64,000 bases of DNA from Moraxella oblonga NBRC 102422 (GCF_001598275.1 NZ_BCYQ01000013.1:1-64000), one strand, 5' to 3'. Shown: positions 38,509-48,255, counted from the first letter of the stretch. Notes: a model not told the origin generated them from the letters alone. A program made the numbers and translations.

Positions 38509-39609
38509 TCAATCAAACTGCTTTTTCCCATTTCTGACAAATGGTAATTTAAGCACTCGCACTTCCACTTCCTTGCCACGCATAATCACTTTTGCCGTAT
38601 CGCCATTAAAGTCGGACGGCACACGAGCAATGGCGATGGATTGATTAAGACTTGGGCTAAACACGCCACTGGTGGTAATGCCACTGCCGTTTTCAGTAAC
38701 CACTTCCATTCCTGCACGCATGACGCCTTTACTTTCTAATAAAAGCCCCACTTGTTTGACTTTGACCCCTGCTGATTTTAGGGCAACAAGGGCGGATTTG
38801 CCGACAAATTCACGATTTTCGTCTTTTAAATCCACCGTCCACGCCATACCTGCTTCAAGTGGGCTTACCTCATCGGTCATATCGTTGCCATACAGGTTCA
38901 TACCTGCTTCCATACGCAAAGTATCCCTTGCCCCAAGACCGCAAGGTGCAACACCTGCCCCTACCAATTCATCAAAAAATGCACAAGCCTTATCGGCAGG
39001 TAAAATCACTTCCACACCATCTTCGCCTGTGTAGCCTGTACGAGCGACAAAGAAGTCTTGTCCCATATCAGCCCCAACAAAGGGTTTTAGGGCGTTGACT
39101 GTTTCTGCCCATTGTGGGCGAATGGAGAGTAGTTTTTGAACAGCTTTTGGACCTTGTATGGCAAGCATTGCCAAATCATAGCGAGGGGTAATGCTTACGC
39201 CAAACTCACTACCAATTTTGTTAAATTGGGCAAGGTCTTTTTCACGAGTTGCGCCATTGGAGACGATGCGGTAGGTGGTTTCTGCTTCATTGGTGCGATA
39301 GACAATCAAGTCGTCCATCACACCGCCATTGTCGTTGAGCATTGCCGAATATAACGCCTTGCCAACAAAGCTAAGTTTGGCGACATCGTTGGCAATCAGT
39401 TTTTGAAAAAAGGCTTTGGCTTTATCGCCCGCCACATCGGATACCAGCATATGACTGACATCAAACAGTCCTGCATCTGTGCGAACGGCATTGTGTTCGT
39501 CAATTTGTGAGCCATAATTGACAGGGAGCTCCCAACCGCCAAAGTCCACAAGTTTGCCGTTGTGAGCGGTGTGAGCATCAAAAAGAGGGGTGCGTTTTAG
39601 TTCAGACAT
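38509..39609 (-). CDS. gcvT: Aminomethyltransferase, glycine cleavage T protein
   Basis: A 366-residue enzyme of standard length. It has the N-terminal [17 protein letters not shown], the folate-site region [10 protein letters not shown] and the [16 protein letters not shown] signature. It transfers the methylene unit to tetrahydrofolate and frees ammonia. It is the first gene after a tandem glycine riboswitch, so expression should rise with glycine. Confidence 0.97.
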   Translation of the reverse strand: MSELKRTPLFDAHTAHNGKLVDFGGWELPVNYGSQIDEHNAVRTDAGLFDVSHMLVSDVAGDKAKAFFQKLIANDVAKLSFVGKALYSAMLNDNGGVMDDLIVYRTNEAETTYRIVSNGATREKDLAQFNKIGSEFGVSITPRYDLAMLAIQGPKAVQKLLSIRPQWAETVNALKPFVGADMGQDFFVARTGYTGEDGVEVILPADKACAFFDELVGAGVAPCGLGARDTLRMEAGMNLYGNDMTDEVSPLEAGMAWTVDLKDENREFVGKSALVALKSAGVKVKQVGLLLESKGVMRAGMEVVTENGSGITTSGVFSPSLNQSIAIARVPSDFNGDTAKVIMRGKEVEVRVLKLPFVRNGKKQFD

Positions 39610-39744
39610 TGGGTTTTCCTTAAAAAGTGCATAAAATCAATAAGTTAGATTGGTTTGTTAAATTTTTTGGTTTAATATTGGGTAAAATATTGTAGAGGCA
39701 AATTGCGATTTGCCCATTTAAATGAAACCAATTTTAACATTTTA

Positions 39745-39990
39745 AGCACCCCATCTGTCCTGTTACCTGAGATTTTCAATGGCTAATTTATTGAAATTTA
39801 ACCATTTTCTTCCCTTCGGTAGGCTATCCAAAGTTGCCATTCTCCAGATTTTTGTGATAATTTCTTGAATTATCAAAATTTTTCAGTCCTTTTACCTGAG
39901 CGATTGTGGGAGTGGTTTACGCCTTCGGTGTTGTTTGATTGGGTTTTTGACATTACAAAAACCCAATCAAACAAACTCTCCTGAAAAATC
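39745..39990 (-). promoter_or_regulatory. Tandem glycine riboswitch upstream of gcvT
   Basis: On the minus strand two aptamers appear in order. Aptamer 1: GGAGAG, then a long hairpin, then CACCGAAGGCGTAAACC, then CTCAGGTAAAAGGAC. Aptamer 2: CTGGAGAATGG, then TACCGAAGGGAAG, then CTCAGGTAACAGGAC. These are the conserved glycine-binding core segments, and two linked copies with a short linker are the classic cooperative form. It ends about 135 nt before the gcvT ATG. In this context glycine should switch the operon on. The hairpin after the first GGAGAG is unusually long (17 perfect bp). Confidence 0.95.
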
Positions 39991-40097
39991 CATCACCCTA
40001 TTATGAAAAAAAATGCTACAATTTACAAGCAAAATTTTTGTAATTTTACAAAATAATTGGCAAAATTGAGTTTTTTAAAATAATTTTGAGTACATAT

Positions 40098-40418
40098 ATG
40101 CACTGTGATGTTTATAAATTCCCCAAAAGTCCCGACTGGTACGTCTATATCGCCCGCCCCAATTATCCTGATGATGTTGATGAAATCAAGGATTGGTTAT
40201 CGGTTTTGCCCAAAGAAATCCGTCAAAAATTGGGGCTTGGGCAATTTGTGATGCACCTTGATTTGTCGGTTCGTGAAAAGTTGGCACAGGCAGATATTGC
40301 CACTGTCAAAGCTCGCCTTGCCGAGCAGGGCTATTATGTCCAAGCTCCGCCCAGTGATGTCCTGCTTGCCCAAGCCCTCAATCGAGCAAAAGAAAGCCAA
40401 GATAAAAGATATGACTGA
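40098..40418 (+). CDS. YcgL family protein
   Basis: A 106-residue protein with the YcgL fold pattern: CDVYKFPKSPDWYVYIAR at the N-terminus, LGLGQFVMHLDLSVREKLAQ, and the conserved EQGYYVQAPPS near residue 84. The family is small and soluble, of uncertain function. ATG 40098 is used; a TTG four codons upstream is possible. It is divergent from the gcv riboswitch promoter. Confidence 0.85.
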   Translation: MHCDVYKFPKSPDWYVYIARPNYPDDVDEIKDWLSVLPKEIRQKLGLGQFVMHLDLSVREKLAQADIATVKARLAEQGYYVQAPPSDVLLAQALNRAKESQDKRYD

Positions 40419-40483
40419 CAAAAAATGATGAAATTTTGACAAATTCATGCTAGAATGGGCGATTATTTTTGTGATTAATGATT

Positions 40484-40933
40484 ATGGATTGGCTAAAAAA
40501 CCTTGTCAAAAACTTACCGCTGGACCTCATTAGCGATATTGTTACTAAACTGACAGTAATATGGTCAAAATTCGTCCAAGACGTGCCAGATGAAGAGTTA
40601 CCTTTTACAGCTTATGTAGGTTCATCTATATTGGTTTTGGTGCTTTTGTTGTTCGTTGTGCGAGTATTACCACGTCCTTTTGGTGGCATCATGTGGATGT
40701 TGGCAGTGTCAATACTATTGACACCAAGCAACACCTTAACAGGTTCTGACCAACTTGCCCCTGCCATTGCTGGTGTTGCCCATCGCATATTGATGAAAGA
40801 CCCATCAGGAGCGGTGGTTGCATTTTTACCCATCTTGGCAGTCTTTATCGTACTTTTGTTCATTGGTGGCGTTTGGCATTTACTTCGTGGCGTCCTACTA
40901 AATGCCGAAAAACAAAAAGCCAATCTCCACTAA
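40484..40933 (+). CDS. Small inner-membrane protein of unknown function
   Basis: A 149-residue protein with three hydrophobic segments (SILVLVLLLFVVRVLP, GGIMWMLAVSILLTP and FLPILAVFIVLLFIGGVW) and a short basic C-terminus. No family is recognised. An in-frame ATG six bases upstream (40478) is an alternative start. It lies between the ycgL gene and the rpsF operon, without a clear terminator. Confidence 0.65.
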   Translation: MDWLKNLVKNLPLDLISDIVTKLTVIWSKFVQDVPDEELPFTAYVGSSILVLVLLLFVVRVLPRPFGGIMWMLAVSILLTPSNTLTGSDQLAPAIAGVAHRILMKDPSGAVVAFLPILAVFIVLLFIGGVWHLLRGVLLNAEKQKANLH

Positions 40934-40940
40934 ATAAAAT

Positions 40941-40969
40941 TTGCATTCAACATTAAAATCTGCTATCAT
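40941..40969 (+). promoter_or_regulatory. Probable sigma-70 promoter of the rpsF operon
   Basis: TTGCAT (40941-40946) and TATCAT (40964-40969) with 17-nt spacing. This leaves a leader of about 85 nt before rpsF. Confidence 0.6.
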
Positions 40970-41011
40970 AGAAAGATTGTTAAATAGATTTATCCATAAA
41001 TCTACTTTTCA

Positions 41012-41058
41012 TCTCCTTGCCACTTATTGTGTAGTGGCTGTTTTAATCCGTAGGGAGT
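41012..41058 (+). promoter_or_regulatory. Possible S6:S18-binding leader motif
   Basis: The rpsF leader has an outer CTCC/GGGAG pairing, an inner GCCACT/AGTGGC hairpin (from 41019) and a CCG triplet (41048-41050) just before the closing strand. A CCG beside such a stem is the hallmark of the leader element bound by the S6-S18 complex for autogenous control. The fit is by eye. Confidence 0.55.
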
Positions 41059-41062
41059 CCTT

Positions 41063-41464
41063 ATGAGACATTATGAAGTGGTGCTACTGGTACACCCAGA
41101 CCAAAGCAACCAAGTTGCCGACATGGTAACTAAATATCGTACCATCGTAGAAGAAAACGGTGGCAACAACCATCGCTTAGAAGATTGGGGTCGCCGTCAA
41201 TTGGCTTATCCAATCAACAAAATCCACAAAGCTCACTATGTTCTACTAAACATCGAATGTAATGATGCAACTTTGGCTCAACTAGAAGAATTGTTCCGTT
41301 ACAATGACGCTATTTTGCGTAGCCTTGTTATCCGCCGTGAGAGTGCCATCACCGAACAATCACCTTTGGCAAAAGAAGCCGAAGAAAAACGCACTCGTAA
41401 AGCCAACCGCCGTAATGACGTTCGCACTCAACCAGAAGTTGAAAGCGAAGCAGACAGCGAATAA
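41063..41464 (+). CDS. rpsF: 30S ribosomal protein S6
   Basis: A 133-residue protein. It opens [15 protein letters not shown] and has the S6 core [19 protein letters not shown]. The C-terminal tail is long, charged and acidic ([19 protein letters not shown]). S6 binds S18 in the 30S platform. GGGAG is the ribosome binding site. It is first of rpsF-rpsR-rplI with only 15 nt to rpsR; priB, found between them in enterobacteria, is absent. Confidence 0.98.
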   Translation: MRHYEVVLLVHPDQSNQVADMVTKYRTIVEENGGNNHRLEDWGRRQLAYPINKIHKAHYVLLNIECNDATLAQLEELFRYNDAILRSLVIRRESAITEQSPLAKEAEEKRTRKANRRNDVRTQPEVESEADSE

Positions 41465-41479
41465 TTAAGGAGAACACTC

Positions 41480-41707
41480 ATGGCACGTTTCTATCGTCGT
41501 CGTAAATTCTGCCGTTTTACCGCAGAAGGCATTACCCATATTGATTATAAAGATGTAGAACTTTTGAAACAATACATCAGCGAAAATGGCAAAATCATTC
41601 CTAGCCGTATTACTGGTACTTCTACCAAGTATCAACGTCAGCTAGCCGTTGCTATCAAACAAGCTCGCTATTTGGCTCTATTGCCATATACCGACAACCA
41701 CAAGTAA
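41480..41707 (+). CDS. rpsR: 30S ribosomal protein S18
   Basis: A 75-residue protein of normal length with the S18 signature [19 protein letters not shown] and [19 protein letters not shown] precedes the ATG. It lies between rpsF and rplI. Confidence 0.98.
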   Translation: MARFYRRRKFCRFTAEGITHIDYKDVELLKQYISENGKIIPSRITGTSTKYQRQLAVAIKQARYLALLPYTDNHK

Positions 41708-41723
41708 TTAACGGAGAAAAATC

Positions 41724-42200
41724 ATGCAAGTTATTCTATTACAGCGTGTCGTTAATCTTGGTAAACTTGGCGAAGTCGTTGATGTTAAAGCGGGTTACGG
41801 TCGTAATTACCTAATCCCACAAGGTAAGGCACTACCAGCCAATGAAGCAAATATTGCTAAGTTTGAAGCTCGCCGTGCCGAACTAGAAGCTGTTGAAGCC
41901 AAAGAATTGGCAGAAGCCAGAGCTCGTGCCGAAGCCTTATCAGACGTAAATGTCATCATGCGTGCTAAGTCTGGCGACGAAGGTAAGCTGTTCGGTTCTA
42001 TCGGTACTCGTGATATTGCTGATGCTTTGACTGCCTCAGGATTGCCTGTTGACCGTTCAGAAGTCAAATTGCCAGAAGGTTCGTTCCGTCAAGTGGGTGA
42101 GTACAAAGTTACCATTCAATTGCACCACGACATCACTGCTGACATCATTGTTACTATTTTGTCAGAAGATGGCGAAGTGAAAGCTGATGATGAAGAATAA
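41724..42200 (+). CDS. rplI: 50S ribosomal protein L9
   Basis: A 158-residue protein. The N-terminal [19 protein letters not shown] and [13 protein letters not shown] are the L9 signature. A long Ala/Glu-rich connecting helix (about 45-75) and the C-terminal domain with [14 protein letters not shown] follow. A short acidic C-terminal extension ([10 protein letters not shown]) is present. A terminator follows. Confidence 0.98.
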   Translation: MQVILLQRVVNLGKLGEVVDVKAGYGRNYLIPQGKALPANEANIAKFEARRAELEAVEAKELAEARARAEALSDVNVIMRAKSGDEGKLFGSIGTRDIADALTASGLPVDRSEVKLPEGSFRQVGEYKVTIQLHHDITADIIVTILSEDGEVKADDEE

Positions 42201-42215
42201 TCATCATATTATTAA

Positions 42216-42245
42216 AAAAATCCCAAACTTCTGTTTGGGATTTTT
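42216..42245 (+). terminator. Terminator of the rpsF-rpsR-rplI operon
   Basis: Perfect stem AAAAATCCCAAAC / GTTTGGGATTTTT with a 4-nt loop. Confidence 0.92.
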
Positions 42246-42362
42246 GCTTTACTGGCAATCAATAAGATTGGTAGATATAAAATACACATACACACCATTT
42301 AAATTTAGATCCTAATGGCACAATAGGCAAATACACTAAAACAATCTAAAAGTACCACAAAT

Positions 42363-42983
42363 TTATTTTTTAGCGGTAGGGGAAAATTGCAATTCGTCCT
42401 TACAATCCGTAGCAGGTTTTAAGTGCGTTGAGCATATCATTAAAAAATATATTCTAATATCGGTGTTTTTTTCAATCAACAAACGAATAACAAAGCCAAT
42501 CAACAATACTATCCCATAAGCCAAAAGTTTATTGATAAAAGCAGATAAAACAATTCCTTTTTGCACTAATTTTTGACTAAGTCTTAAACACACTCTATTC
42601 GCACTCCAAACCATCAACCCCCACATTACACCAACGATGGTAAAAAATACCACCATTTTTAATCCCAAATAAGCGATTTTATGTTCCGTCAAATAACCAA
42701 CAAACAGACCCACTCCATAAATAAAACCTGCCACACATAAATAAGAAATAAGTGGACTTAACCATCGCCTATTGGATTTGGTTGCCAAAAATTTAAGCCA
42801 ATCCATTACACACAATAACGAAACAGGAAGAGCAATAAACAAAAATACCAATAGCATTGAGGAGACCACAATCGCATTGCCAATAAATACAAAGGCTTGT
42901 AGTAAAAATAGCACAACAACAATCAACCAAATTAAGGTGGTTAATTTGGTATTTTTTATAGGGATATGATTTGAATTTTGCAT
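42363..42983 (-). CDS. Multi-spanning membrane protein of unknown function
   Basis: A 206-residue protein with about six hydrophobic segments (first at 15-35, LIWLIVVVLFLLQAFVFIG) and a short soluble C-terminus with two Cys. No recognised family. It is the last minus-strand gene of a cluster of small accessory-looking genes that ends at the YfbM pair. Confidence 0.6.
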   Translation of the reverse strand: MQNSNHIPIKNTKLTTLIWLIVVVLFLLQAFVFIGNAIVVSSMLLVFLFIALPVSLLCVMDWLKFLATKSNRRWLSPLISYLCVAGFIYGVGLFVGYLTEHKIAYLGLKMVVFFTIVGVMWGLMVWSANRVCLRLSQKLVQKGIVLSAFINKLLAYGIVLLIGFVIRLLIEKNTDIRIYFLMICSTHLKPATDCKDELQFSPTAKK

Positions 42984-43053
42984 TATTACCCCAAAACAAC
43001 CATTACTATTATTTTATTGCCATCGTTTAATCACACATATCAACAAAAAAAAT

Positions 43054-43131
43054 TTAGCAAATGGTTATTAATACCAAACGATTATTTTTTAAAGCGGTTT
43101 GATAAAATTGTTTAAGCGTTTCAAAAAGATT
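43054..43131 (-). pseudogene. 3'-end remnant of a third YfbM (DUF1877) gene
   Basis: On the minus strand the frame reads NLFETLKQFYQTALKNNRLV and on to a stop at 43054. It aligns almost residue for residue with the C-terminus of the intact YfbM protein (YFETFKQFYQNALKNNRCV). Only about 25 codons survive; a stop codon lies immediately upstream in frame. Confidence 0.8.
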
Positions 43132-43149
43132 TTACATAAATGAATTAAA

Positions 43150-43647
43150 CTAATACTCCCAACCCACGCCAATTAAATCTCCATTCATTGCAAATCTTGC
43201 GTATAACATACCATTAGAATAATTTGGGTCAATGATATAATTTAACTGAATAAATATACTTTCTGTATTCATTATCCAAATAGAAAAACTTTCTAATTTT
43301 AATAATTCAATAAATTCCAATAAAAGTCTTTTGTAATCTTGCCTTTTTAACTTTCCACCAATTAAGCCAAAAAATTTACTCAAATACAATTCATTTGAAT
43401 TATTTAATAAATCAACAATATAATCATTCTCTTCTCTAAAATAGTCCCAAAAATAATCACAATAATGTTTGTGATAAAATTCAATGTTTTGATAATAAGA
43501 TACTAGATTATCCAATAATTCTTGCGTAATTAAGGCATTATCCAAAGCCCGCACAAATAGCCTTATCTCACGGTTTTGAAAATCTCGCTTGGCTTCCCAA
43601 GTACAACCGTCTTTAAGATTTAGCTTGCCAAAAAAATGATATTCCAT
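43150..43647 (-). CDS. Protein of unknown function, possible immunity-type protein
   Basis: A 165-residue soluble protein rich in aromatic residues and Leu, opening MEYHFFGKLNLKDGCTW and ending DLIGVGWEY. No signal or membrane helix. AAGGAA precedes the ATG, and a 14-bp hairpin (43664-43697) lies just before it. It lies between the intact YfbM genes and the YfbM remnant, so it was probably inserted or shuffled within that cluster. No family is recognised. Confidence 0.6.
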   Translation of the reverse strand: MEYHFFGKLNLKDGCTWEAKRDFQNREIRLFVRALDNALITQELLDNLVSYYQNIEFYHKHYCDYFWDYFREENDYIVDLLNNSNELYLSKFFGLIGGKLKRQDYKRLLLEFIELLKLESFSIWIMNTESIFIQLNYIIDPNYSNGMLYARFAMNGDLIGVGWEY

Positions 43648-43663
43648 CTCTTTTCCTTAGAAT

Positions 43664-43697
43664 AAAAATGGCATTATATTGCTATAATACCATTTTT
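43664..43697 (-). promoter_or_regulatory. Hairpin in the spacer upstream of gene 43150
   Basis: AAAAATGGTATTATA / TATAATGCCATTTTT (near-perfect, 4-nt loop) followed by the ribosome binding site AAGGAA. A related hairpin (44297-44342) precedes the YfbM gene at 43745. Their shared flank (AAGACAAATAT) shows the spacer was duplicated with the gene. It may act as a terminator for the gene upstream. Confidence 0.5.
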
Positions 43698-43744
43698 ATT
43701 TTTCAAAGACAAATATAGTTTTGGTATAAAGTATTATAAACTTA

Positions 43745-44281
43745 CTATCCAATAATCACACAAACACACCGATTATTTTTTAAGGCATTTTGATAAAATT
43801 GTTTAAATGTTTCAAAATATCCTTTTAGTTCATCAGCCAAATCATCTTTGTCTTCATTATACCAAATATCAGGGTACAAGTCCGCTTCGGCAAATTTTTC
43901 AAAATCCACATTATTCAATAATTCATCAATATTAATATTTTCCAAGACTTTAACAATATCAGCAAGCTTATTATCATCCACCAAATAAACACCTTCATCA
44001 CTTAATGTATTATTGCCAAAAAATGCGTAATATAACGCTAATTGTTCAGGTGTTTTATTGGCATTATAATCATCATCACTATCAAACCCTGTTAATAAAA
44101 AATGTAAACCGTCCCATAATTTATCAAGGTCAGTATAATTTTCATCATTATCGTTGTCTTCAATTTCTTCTAAACACTCATAAAATTGCTCCACAGTATC
44201 ATCATTGTCTTCTGATAATAATGCTTTAAATTCTTTTACTTGATTATCATCAAGTGCATAATAACTGGCATAAATACCCAT
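43745..44281 (-). CDS. YfbM/DUF1877 family protein, copy 1
   Basis: A 178-residue acidic soluble protein. It begins MGIYASYYALDDNQ and has the DUF1877 core DLDKLWDGLHFLLTG (about 57-71), followed by a long acidic C-terminal half ending NNRCVCVIIG. The function is unknown; in other bacteria such genes are often found in tandem, immunity-like clusters. ATG 44281 is chosen because GGAGAAC precedes it. Copy 2 lies 130 nt upstream on the same strand. Confidence 0.85.
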   Translation of the reverse strand: MGIYASYYALDDNQVKEFKALLSEDNDDTVEQFYECLEEIEDNDNDENYTDLDKLWDGLHFLLTGFDSDDDYNANKTPEQLALYYAFFGNNTLSDEGVYLVDDNKLADIVKVLENINIDELLNNVDFEKFAEADLYPDIWYNEDKDDLADELKGYFETFKQFYQNALKNNRCVCVIIG

Positions 44282-44368
44282 AATGTTCTCCAAAATAAAA
44301 CTAAAAATGGTATTACATCTCTATAATATTATTTTTAGTTTTAAAAGACAAATATCATTTTTGTGTAA

Positions 44369-44385
44369 GGTGCATATAACGCACC
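44369..44385. repeat. Dispersed palindrome copy (GGTGCATATAACGCACC)
   Basis: An imperfect 17-bp palindrome 25 nt after the stop of YfbM copy 2. It has the same ends and flanks (AAGG...CCTT) as the copies near 36900. Confidence 0.65.
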
Positions 44386-44410
44386 TTGCTTTCTATTAAC
44401 ATTAAAAAAA

Positions 44411-44956
44411 TCAACCAATGAATATAAAAACAGATTTACCATTGTTTAACACATTTTGATAAAATATTTTAAATTCTTCAAAATAATTTCTTAATTCATC
44501 ACATATTTCGTCATATTCATCGTCATATTCCCAAATATCGGGATATAAGTCCGCTTCGGAAAATTTCTCAAAGTCCACATTATCCAATAATTCATCAATA
44601 TTAATATTTTCTAATGCTTTAACAATATCCGTCACTCTATTATTATCATTAAAATGAAGTCCATCACTGTGCAAACACTCTTTCCCAAAAAATCCATCAT
44701 ATAGAACATTTTGTACAGGGGTTTTGATGCTTTCATCATCGTCATAACTAGCACAGCCTGTTAATAAAAAATGTAAGCCGTCCCACATTTTATCTAAATC
44801 AAAATAATGATTTTTATCATACTCTTCATCATCTCTTAATGAAAATAATTCATCAAAGGCTTTTTGTTGAATATCTTTATCATCACTTGCCAACCAAGAT
44901 TGATAGTCATTGGCTTGTTTTTCACTCACCGCATAATAACTGGCATAAATACCCAT
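44411..44956 (-). CDS. YfbM/DUF1877 family protein, copy 2
   Basis: A 181-residue paralogue of copy 1, with the same opening (MGIYASYYAVSEKQ) and core (DLDKMWDGLHFLLTGC), and long shared runs such as ENINIDELLDNVDFEKFSEADLYPDIW in part. The middle sections (about 25-55 and 80-105) have diverged. Tandem copies with different central regions suggest diversification after duplication. The function is unknown. Confidence 0.85.
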   Translation of the reverse strand: MGIYASYYAVSEKQANDYQSWLASDDKDIQQKAFDELFSLRDDEEYDKNHYFDLDKMWDGLHFLLTGCASYDDDESIKTPVQNVLYDGFFGKECLHSDGLHFNDNNRVTDIVKALENINIDELLDNVDFEKFSEADLYPDIWEYDDEYDEICDELRNYFEEFKIFYQNVLNNGKSVFIFIG

Positions 44957-44976
44957 ATTATTTTCCTTTTAAAATC

Positions 44977-45011
44977 AAAAACCAATCAGCCATTATTGAC
45001 CGATTGGTTTT
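44977..45011 (-). terminator. Terminator after tkt
   Basis: Stem AAAACCAATC / GATTGGTTTT on the minus strand, 35 nt after the tkt stop. Confidence 0.8.
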
Positions 45012-45045
45012 ATTTTAACCGATTAAATAATGATGGTCAATGCAA

Positions 45046-47049
45046 TTACATCACTTCTTTAACCGCATTCACCACATTTTCAACCGTAAAGCCAAAATGT
45101 TTAAATAAATCTTTGGCAGGAGCGGATTCACCAAACGAGGTCATACCAATCACCTGTCCGTCCAAACCAACAAATTTATACCAATAATCGGCGATACCTG
45201 CTTCTACCGCTACTCTGGCACGAATATGGCTTGGCAAGACACTTTGGATATAAGCCTTGTCTTGTTTCACAAACACTTCGGCACACGGCATAGACACCAC
45301 ACGCACGCCATCAAGCTGTTCATACGCCCCCATTGCCAATTCAACTTCCGACCCTGTAGCAATAATAATCGCCTTTAAGTCGCCTTTTTCTTGTGCCAAA
45401 ATATAAGCCCCTTTGGCAATATTGGCAATTTGTTCATCACTGCGTTGATTAAATGGTAAATTTTGACGAGATAAAATTAAAGCGGTTGGTGTGTTTTTGC
45501 TTAAAATCGCTTGTTTCCACGCCACAGCCGTCTCTACCGTATCACACGGACGCCAAGTATGATGATTGGGTGTTTGACGCAAACTTGCAATCTGCTCCAC
45601 AGGCTGATGGGTAGGTCCATCTTCGCCAAGCCCAATAGAATCGTGGGTATAGACTTGAATCACTCGTTGTTTCATCAAGGCTGACATACGCACAGCGTTA
45701 CGAGCGTATTCCATAAACATCAAAAAGGTTGCGGTAAATGGAATAAAACCACCGTGCAACGCTACACCATTGGCAATTGCTGTCATACCAAATTCACGCA
45801 CACCATAATGTACATAATTACCATCGGTGTGGTTTTGCACGCCTTTGGCATCTTTCCATAAGGTTAAATTTGACCCTGCAAGGTCGGCACTACCGCCCAA
45901 AAATTCAGGCAAAATGCTCGCAAATGAGGCAATCGTATTTTGACTTGCCTTACGAGTGGCAATGGTTTCGCCCTTTTCGTTGCAGGCTTTAATAAATTCA
46001 TCTGCCTTTTGTTCAAAATCTGACGGCAATTCGCCATTTAAACGGCGTTCTAACTCTTTTGCCAATTCTGGATACTCATTTTTATAACCCTCAAATAAAG
46101 TATTCCACTGACTTTCCAATTTTTCGCCTTTATCTTTGGCATTCCACGCCTCATAAATCTCGCTAGGAATGTCAAATGGCTCATTTGCCCAGCCCAAAGT
46201 TTCACGCACAAGTGCTATTTCGTCAGCCCCAAGTGGCGCACCGTGGCAATCTTCTTTACCTTGTTTGTTGGGACTTCCTAGACCGATGATGGTTTTGCAA
46301 ATAATCAGCGTAGGTTTATTTTTTTCATTTTGGGCAGACAATGTCGCCTGACGAATTTCATCACTATTATGCCCATCTACTTTTAATACTTGCCAGTTAT
46401 AAGATTCAAAGCGTTTTTGGGTATCATCAGAGAACCAACCTTCCACTTCGCCATCAATGGAAATGCCATTATCATCATAATAAACAATGAGTTTACCCAA
46501 ATTTAATGTTCCAGCCAGCGAGCAAACTTCGTGGCTAATACCCTCCATCAAGCAACCATCACCCAAAAAACAATAAGTATAATGGTCAATGACATCAAAG
46601 TTTGGACGATTAAATTGTCCTGCTAAGGTTTTTTCCGCCAAAGCAAAGCCCACCGCATTAGCAATGCCCTGCCCCAAAGGTCCTGTTGTGGTTTCAATAC
46701 CATCAGCATAACCATATTCTGGATGTCCTGCGGTCTTTGAATGCAATTGACGGAAATTTTTGATGTCATCAATGGTCAAATCATAGCCAGTTAAATGGAG
46801 TAAAGCATAATGGAGCATTGAACCGTGTCCATTGGAGAGTACAAAACGGTCTCGGTTTGCCCATTTGGCATTGGTCGGATTATGGCGATAAAATTCACGC
46901 CAAACCACATCAGCGATGTCCGCCATTCCCATTGGTGCACCAGGGTGTCCAGAGTTGGCTTTTTGTACAGCGTCCATCGCCAAAACACGAATGGCATTGG
47001 CGGTATGGCGTTCATTTAATGGTGGGTTAAAGTTGGGTAAAGTGGTCAT
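45046..47049 (-). CDS. tkt: Transketolase
   Basis: A 667-residue enzyme. The TPP site is [18 protein letters not shown] (about 155-172) with downstream NGISIDG. The N-terminal [14 protein letters not shown] and the central pyrimidine-domain [18 protein letters not shown] are intact. It links the pentose phosphate pathway and glycolysis. ATG 47049 (MTTLPNFNP) matches family length; codons upstream to 47145 overlap the ccoP terminator and are not used. Confidence 0.96.
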   Translation of the reverse strand: MTTLPNFNPPLNERHTANAIRVLAMDAVQKANSGHPGAPMGMADIADVVWREFYRHNPTNAKWANRDRFVLSNGHGSMLHYALLHLTGYDLTIDDIKNFRQLHSKTAGHPEYGYADGIETTTGPLGQGIANAVGFALAEKTLAGQFNRPNFDVIDHYTYCFLGDGCLMEGISHEVCSLAGTLNLGKLIVYYDDNGISIDGEVEGWFSDDTQKRFESYNWQVLKVDGHNSDEIRQATLSAQNEKNKPTLIICKTIIGLGSPNKQGKEDCHGAPLGADEIALVRETLGWANEPFDIPSEIYEAWNAKDKGEKLESQWNTLFEGYKNEYPELAKELERRLNGELPSDFEQKADEFIKACNEKGETIATRKASQNTIASFASILPEFLGGSADLAGSNLTLWKDAKGVQNHTDGNYVHYGVREFGMTAIANGVALHGGFIPFTATFLMFMEYARNAVRMSALMKQRVIQVYTHDSIGLGEDGPTHQPVEQIASLRQTPNHHTWRPCDTVETAVAWKQAILSKNTPTALILSRQNLPFNQRSDEQIANIAKGAYILAQEKGDLKAIIIATGSEVELAMGAYEQLDGVRVVSMPCAEVFVKQDKAYIQSVLPSHIRARVAVEAGIADYWYKFVGLDGQVIGMTSFGESAPAKDLFKHFGFTVENVVNAVKEVM

Positions 47050-47131
47050 AAAAAGGTCTCTGTTTTTAAAAATGGGGTTATTATAACACACTTGGTTATC
47101 TTTCCCTACAATGAACAAAAACATCATCAAT

Positions 47132-47163
47132 AAAAAACCCTGCAAAACATCGCAGGGTTTTTT
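47132..47163. terminator. Terminator of the ccoNOQP operon
   Basis: Stem AAAAAACCCTGC / GCAGGGTTTTTT with an 8-nt loop, 20 nt after the ccoP stop. Confidence 0.92.
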
Positions 47164-47184
47164 ATTGATTTTAGCTAACCTTCA

Positions 47185-48255
47185 TCACTTAGCAGGAGCT
47201 TCTTGCTGTGAGATAAAGCGAATATAGGCGGCCAATAGCATGATACGCTCATTACCAAGTTTGGTTTGCCATTCAGGCATTACACCCGAACGACCATGAC
47301 GAATGGTAGTTTCAATGCTAGCACGGTCACCACCAAACAACCAAATATCATCGGTTAGGTTAGGCGCACCAAGCGATGTTGTACCCTTAGCATCAGCACC
47401 ATGACATACTGCACAGTTAGCCTCAAAAAGAGCCTTACCTTGAGCAACTTTAACTTGATCAAGTTTTTCACCATTTTGGTTGCCAGAAATACTCATTACA
47501 TATTCGGCAGCTGCACGCACACCAGACTCACCCAGTTGTTTTTGCCATGCTGGCATCGCACCGATACGACCATGATGAATGGTTTGTAAAATCTCATTTG
47601 CATGACCACCATGCAACCAATCATTATCAGTTAGGTTGGGATAGCCCACTGCACCTTTAGCATCAGAACCGTGACACAATGCACAGTTTTGCAAAAATAA
47701 ACTGTTACCGATTTTGGTGGCTTCTGGGTCAGCTGACAATTTATCAACATAAGGAGCAAGCAACTTGATCTGTTCATCAATCTGAGCTTTTAACTCATCG
47801 CTTGGCTCTTTTTTCTGAGCATTTTGTAGCTCAGATAGTTTGGTAAGTACAGAGATGGCTTCGCTTGCTTCTGCATTTGCCAAAATGTTTTGCTCAAAGT
47901 TTTCGGTAAAAATTTTGTTGTTCTTTTGCAAATCGCTGTTCAGCTCATTTTCTGATGTCCAAGGCACATCTTGACCATCAACTTGTACAGTGTTAAGACC
48001 TTTCCAAGTATCAGGCTGAATGGCTGGATAAAACACAAAATAAGACAGACCCCAAAATAGCGTGCCAAAAAACACCACCAACCACCATTTTGGCAAGGGT
48101 TGGTCATACTCTCTGATACCATCATATTCATGACCTGTTGTGCCATCTTCTTCCAAATCAGGCTTGGTTTTCAGCGTCCACATCAACACGCCGAAGATAA
48201 ATAACCAACAGCCAATTGATAGGACGGTAATCCAAGAACTCCAAAAAAAGCTCAT
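47185..48255 (-). CDS. ccoP: cbb3-type cytochrome c oxidase subunit III (dihaem cytochrome c)
   Basis: A 356-residue protein. It has an N-terminal membrane helix, then a second hydrophobic segment near residue 60 (WLVVFFGTLFWGLSYFVFY). Two c-type haem sites follow, CALCHG (about 196) and CAVCHG (about 285), with distal Met in GAMPAW and GVMPEW. It passes electrons from cytochrome c to CcoO/CcoN. Its ATG overlaps the ccoQ stop (ATGA). Confidence 0.96.
   Translation of the reverse strand: MSFFWSSWITVLSIGCWLFIFGVLMWTLKTKPDLEEDGTTGHEYDGIREYDQPLPKWWLVVFFGTLFWGLSYFVFYPAIQPDTWKGLNTVQVDGQDVPWTSENELNSDLQKNNKIFTENFEQNILANAEASEAISVLTKLSELQNAQKKEPSDELKAQIDEQIKLLAPYVDKLSADPEATKIGNSLFLQNCALCHGSDAKGAVGYPNLTDNDWLHGGHANEILQTIHHGRIGAMPAWQKQLGESGVRAAAEYVMSISGNQNGEKLDQVKVAQGKALFEANCAVCHGADAKGTTSLGAPNLTDDIWLFGGDRASIETTIRHGRSGVMPEWQTKLGNERIMLLAAYIRFISQQEAPAK

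Noticed and set aside
43700-43735. Second end of a MITE (TTTTGGTATA at about 43713)
   Set aside because: Only a short A+T-rich match to the terminal repeat at 55263, with no partner end nearby.
47050-47145. Longer N-terminus for transketolase
   Set aside because: It overlaps the ccoP terminator and adds residues absent from the family.
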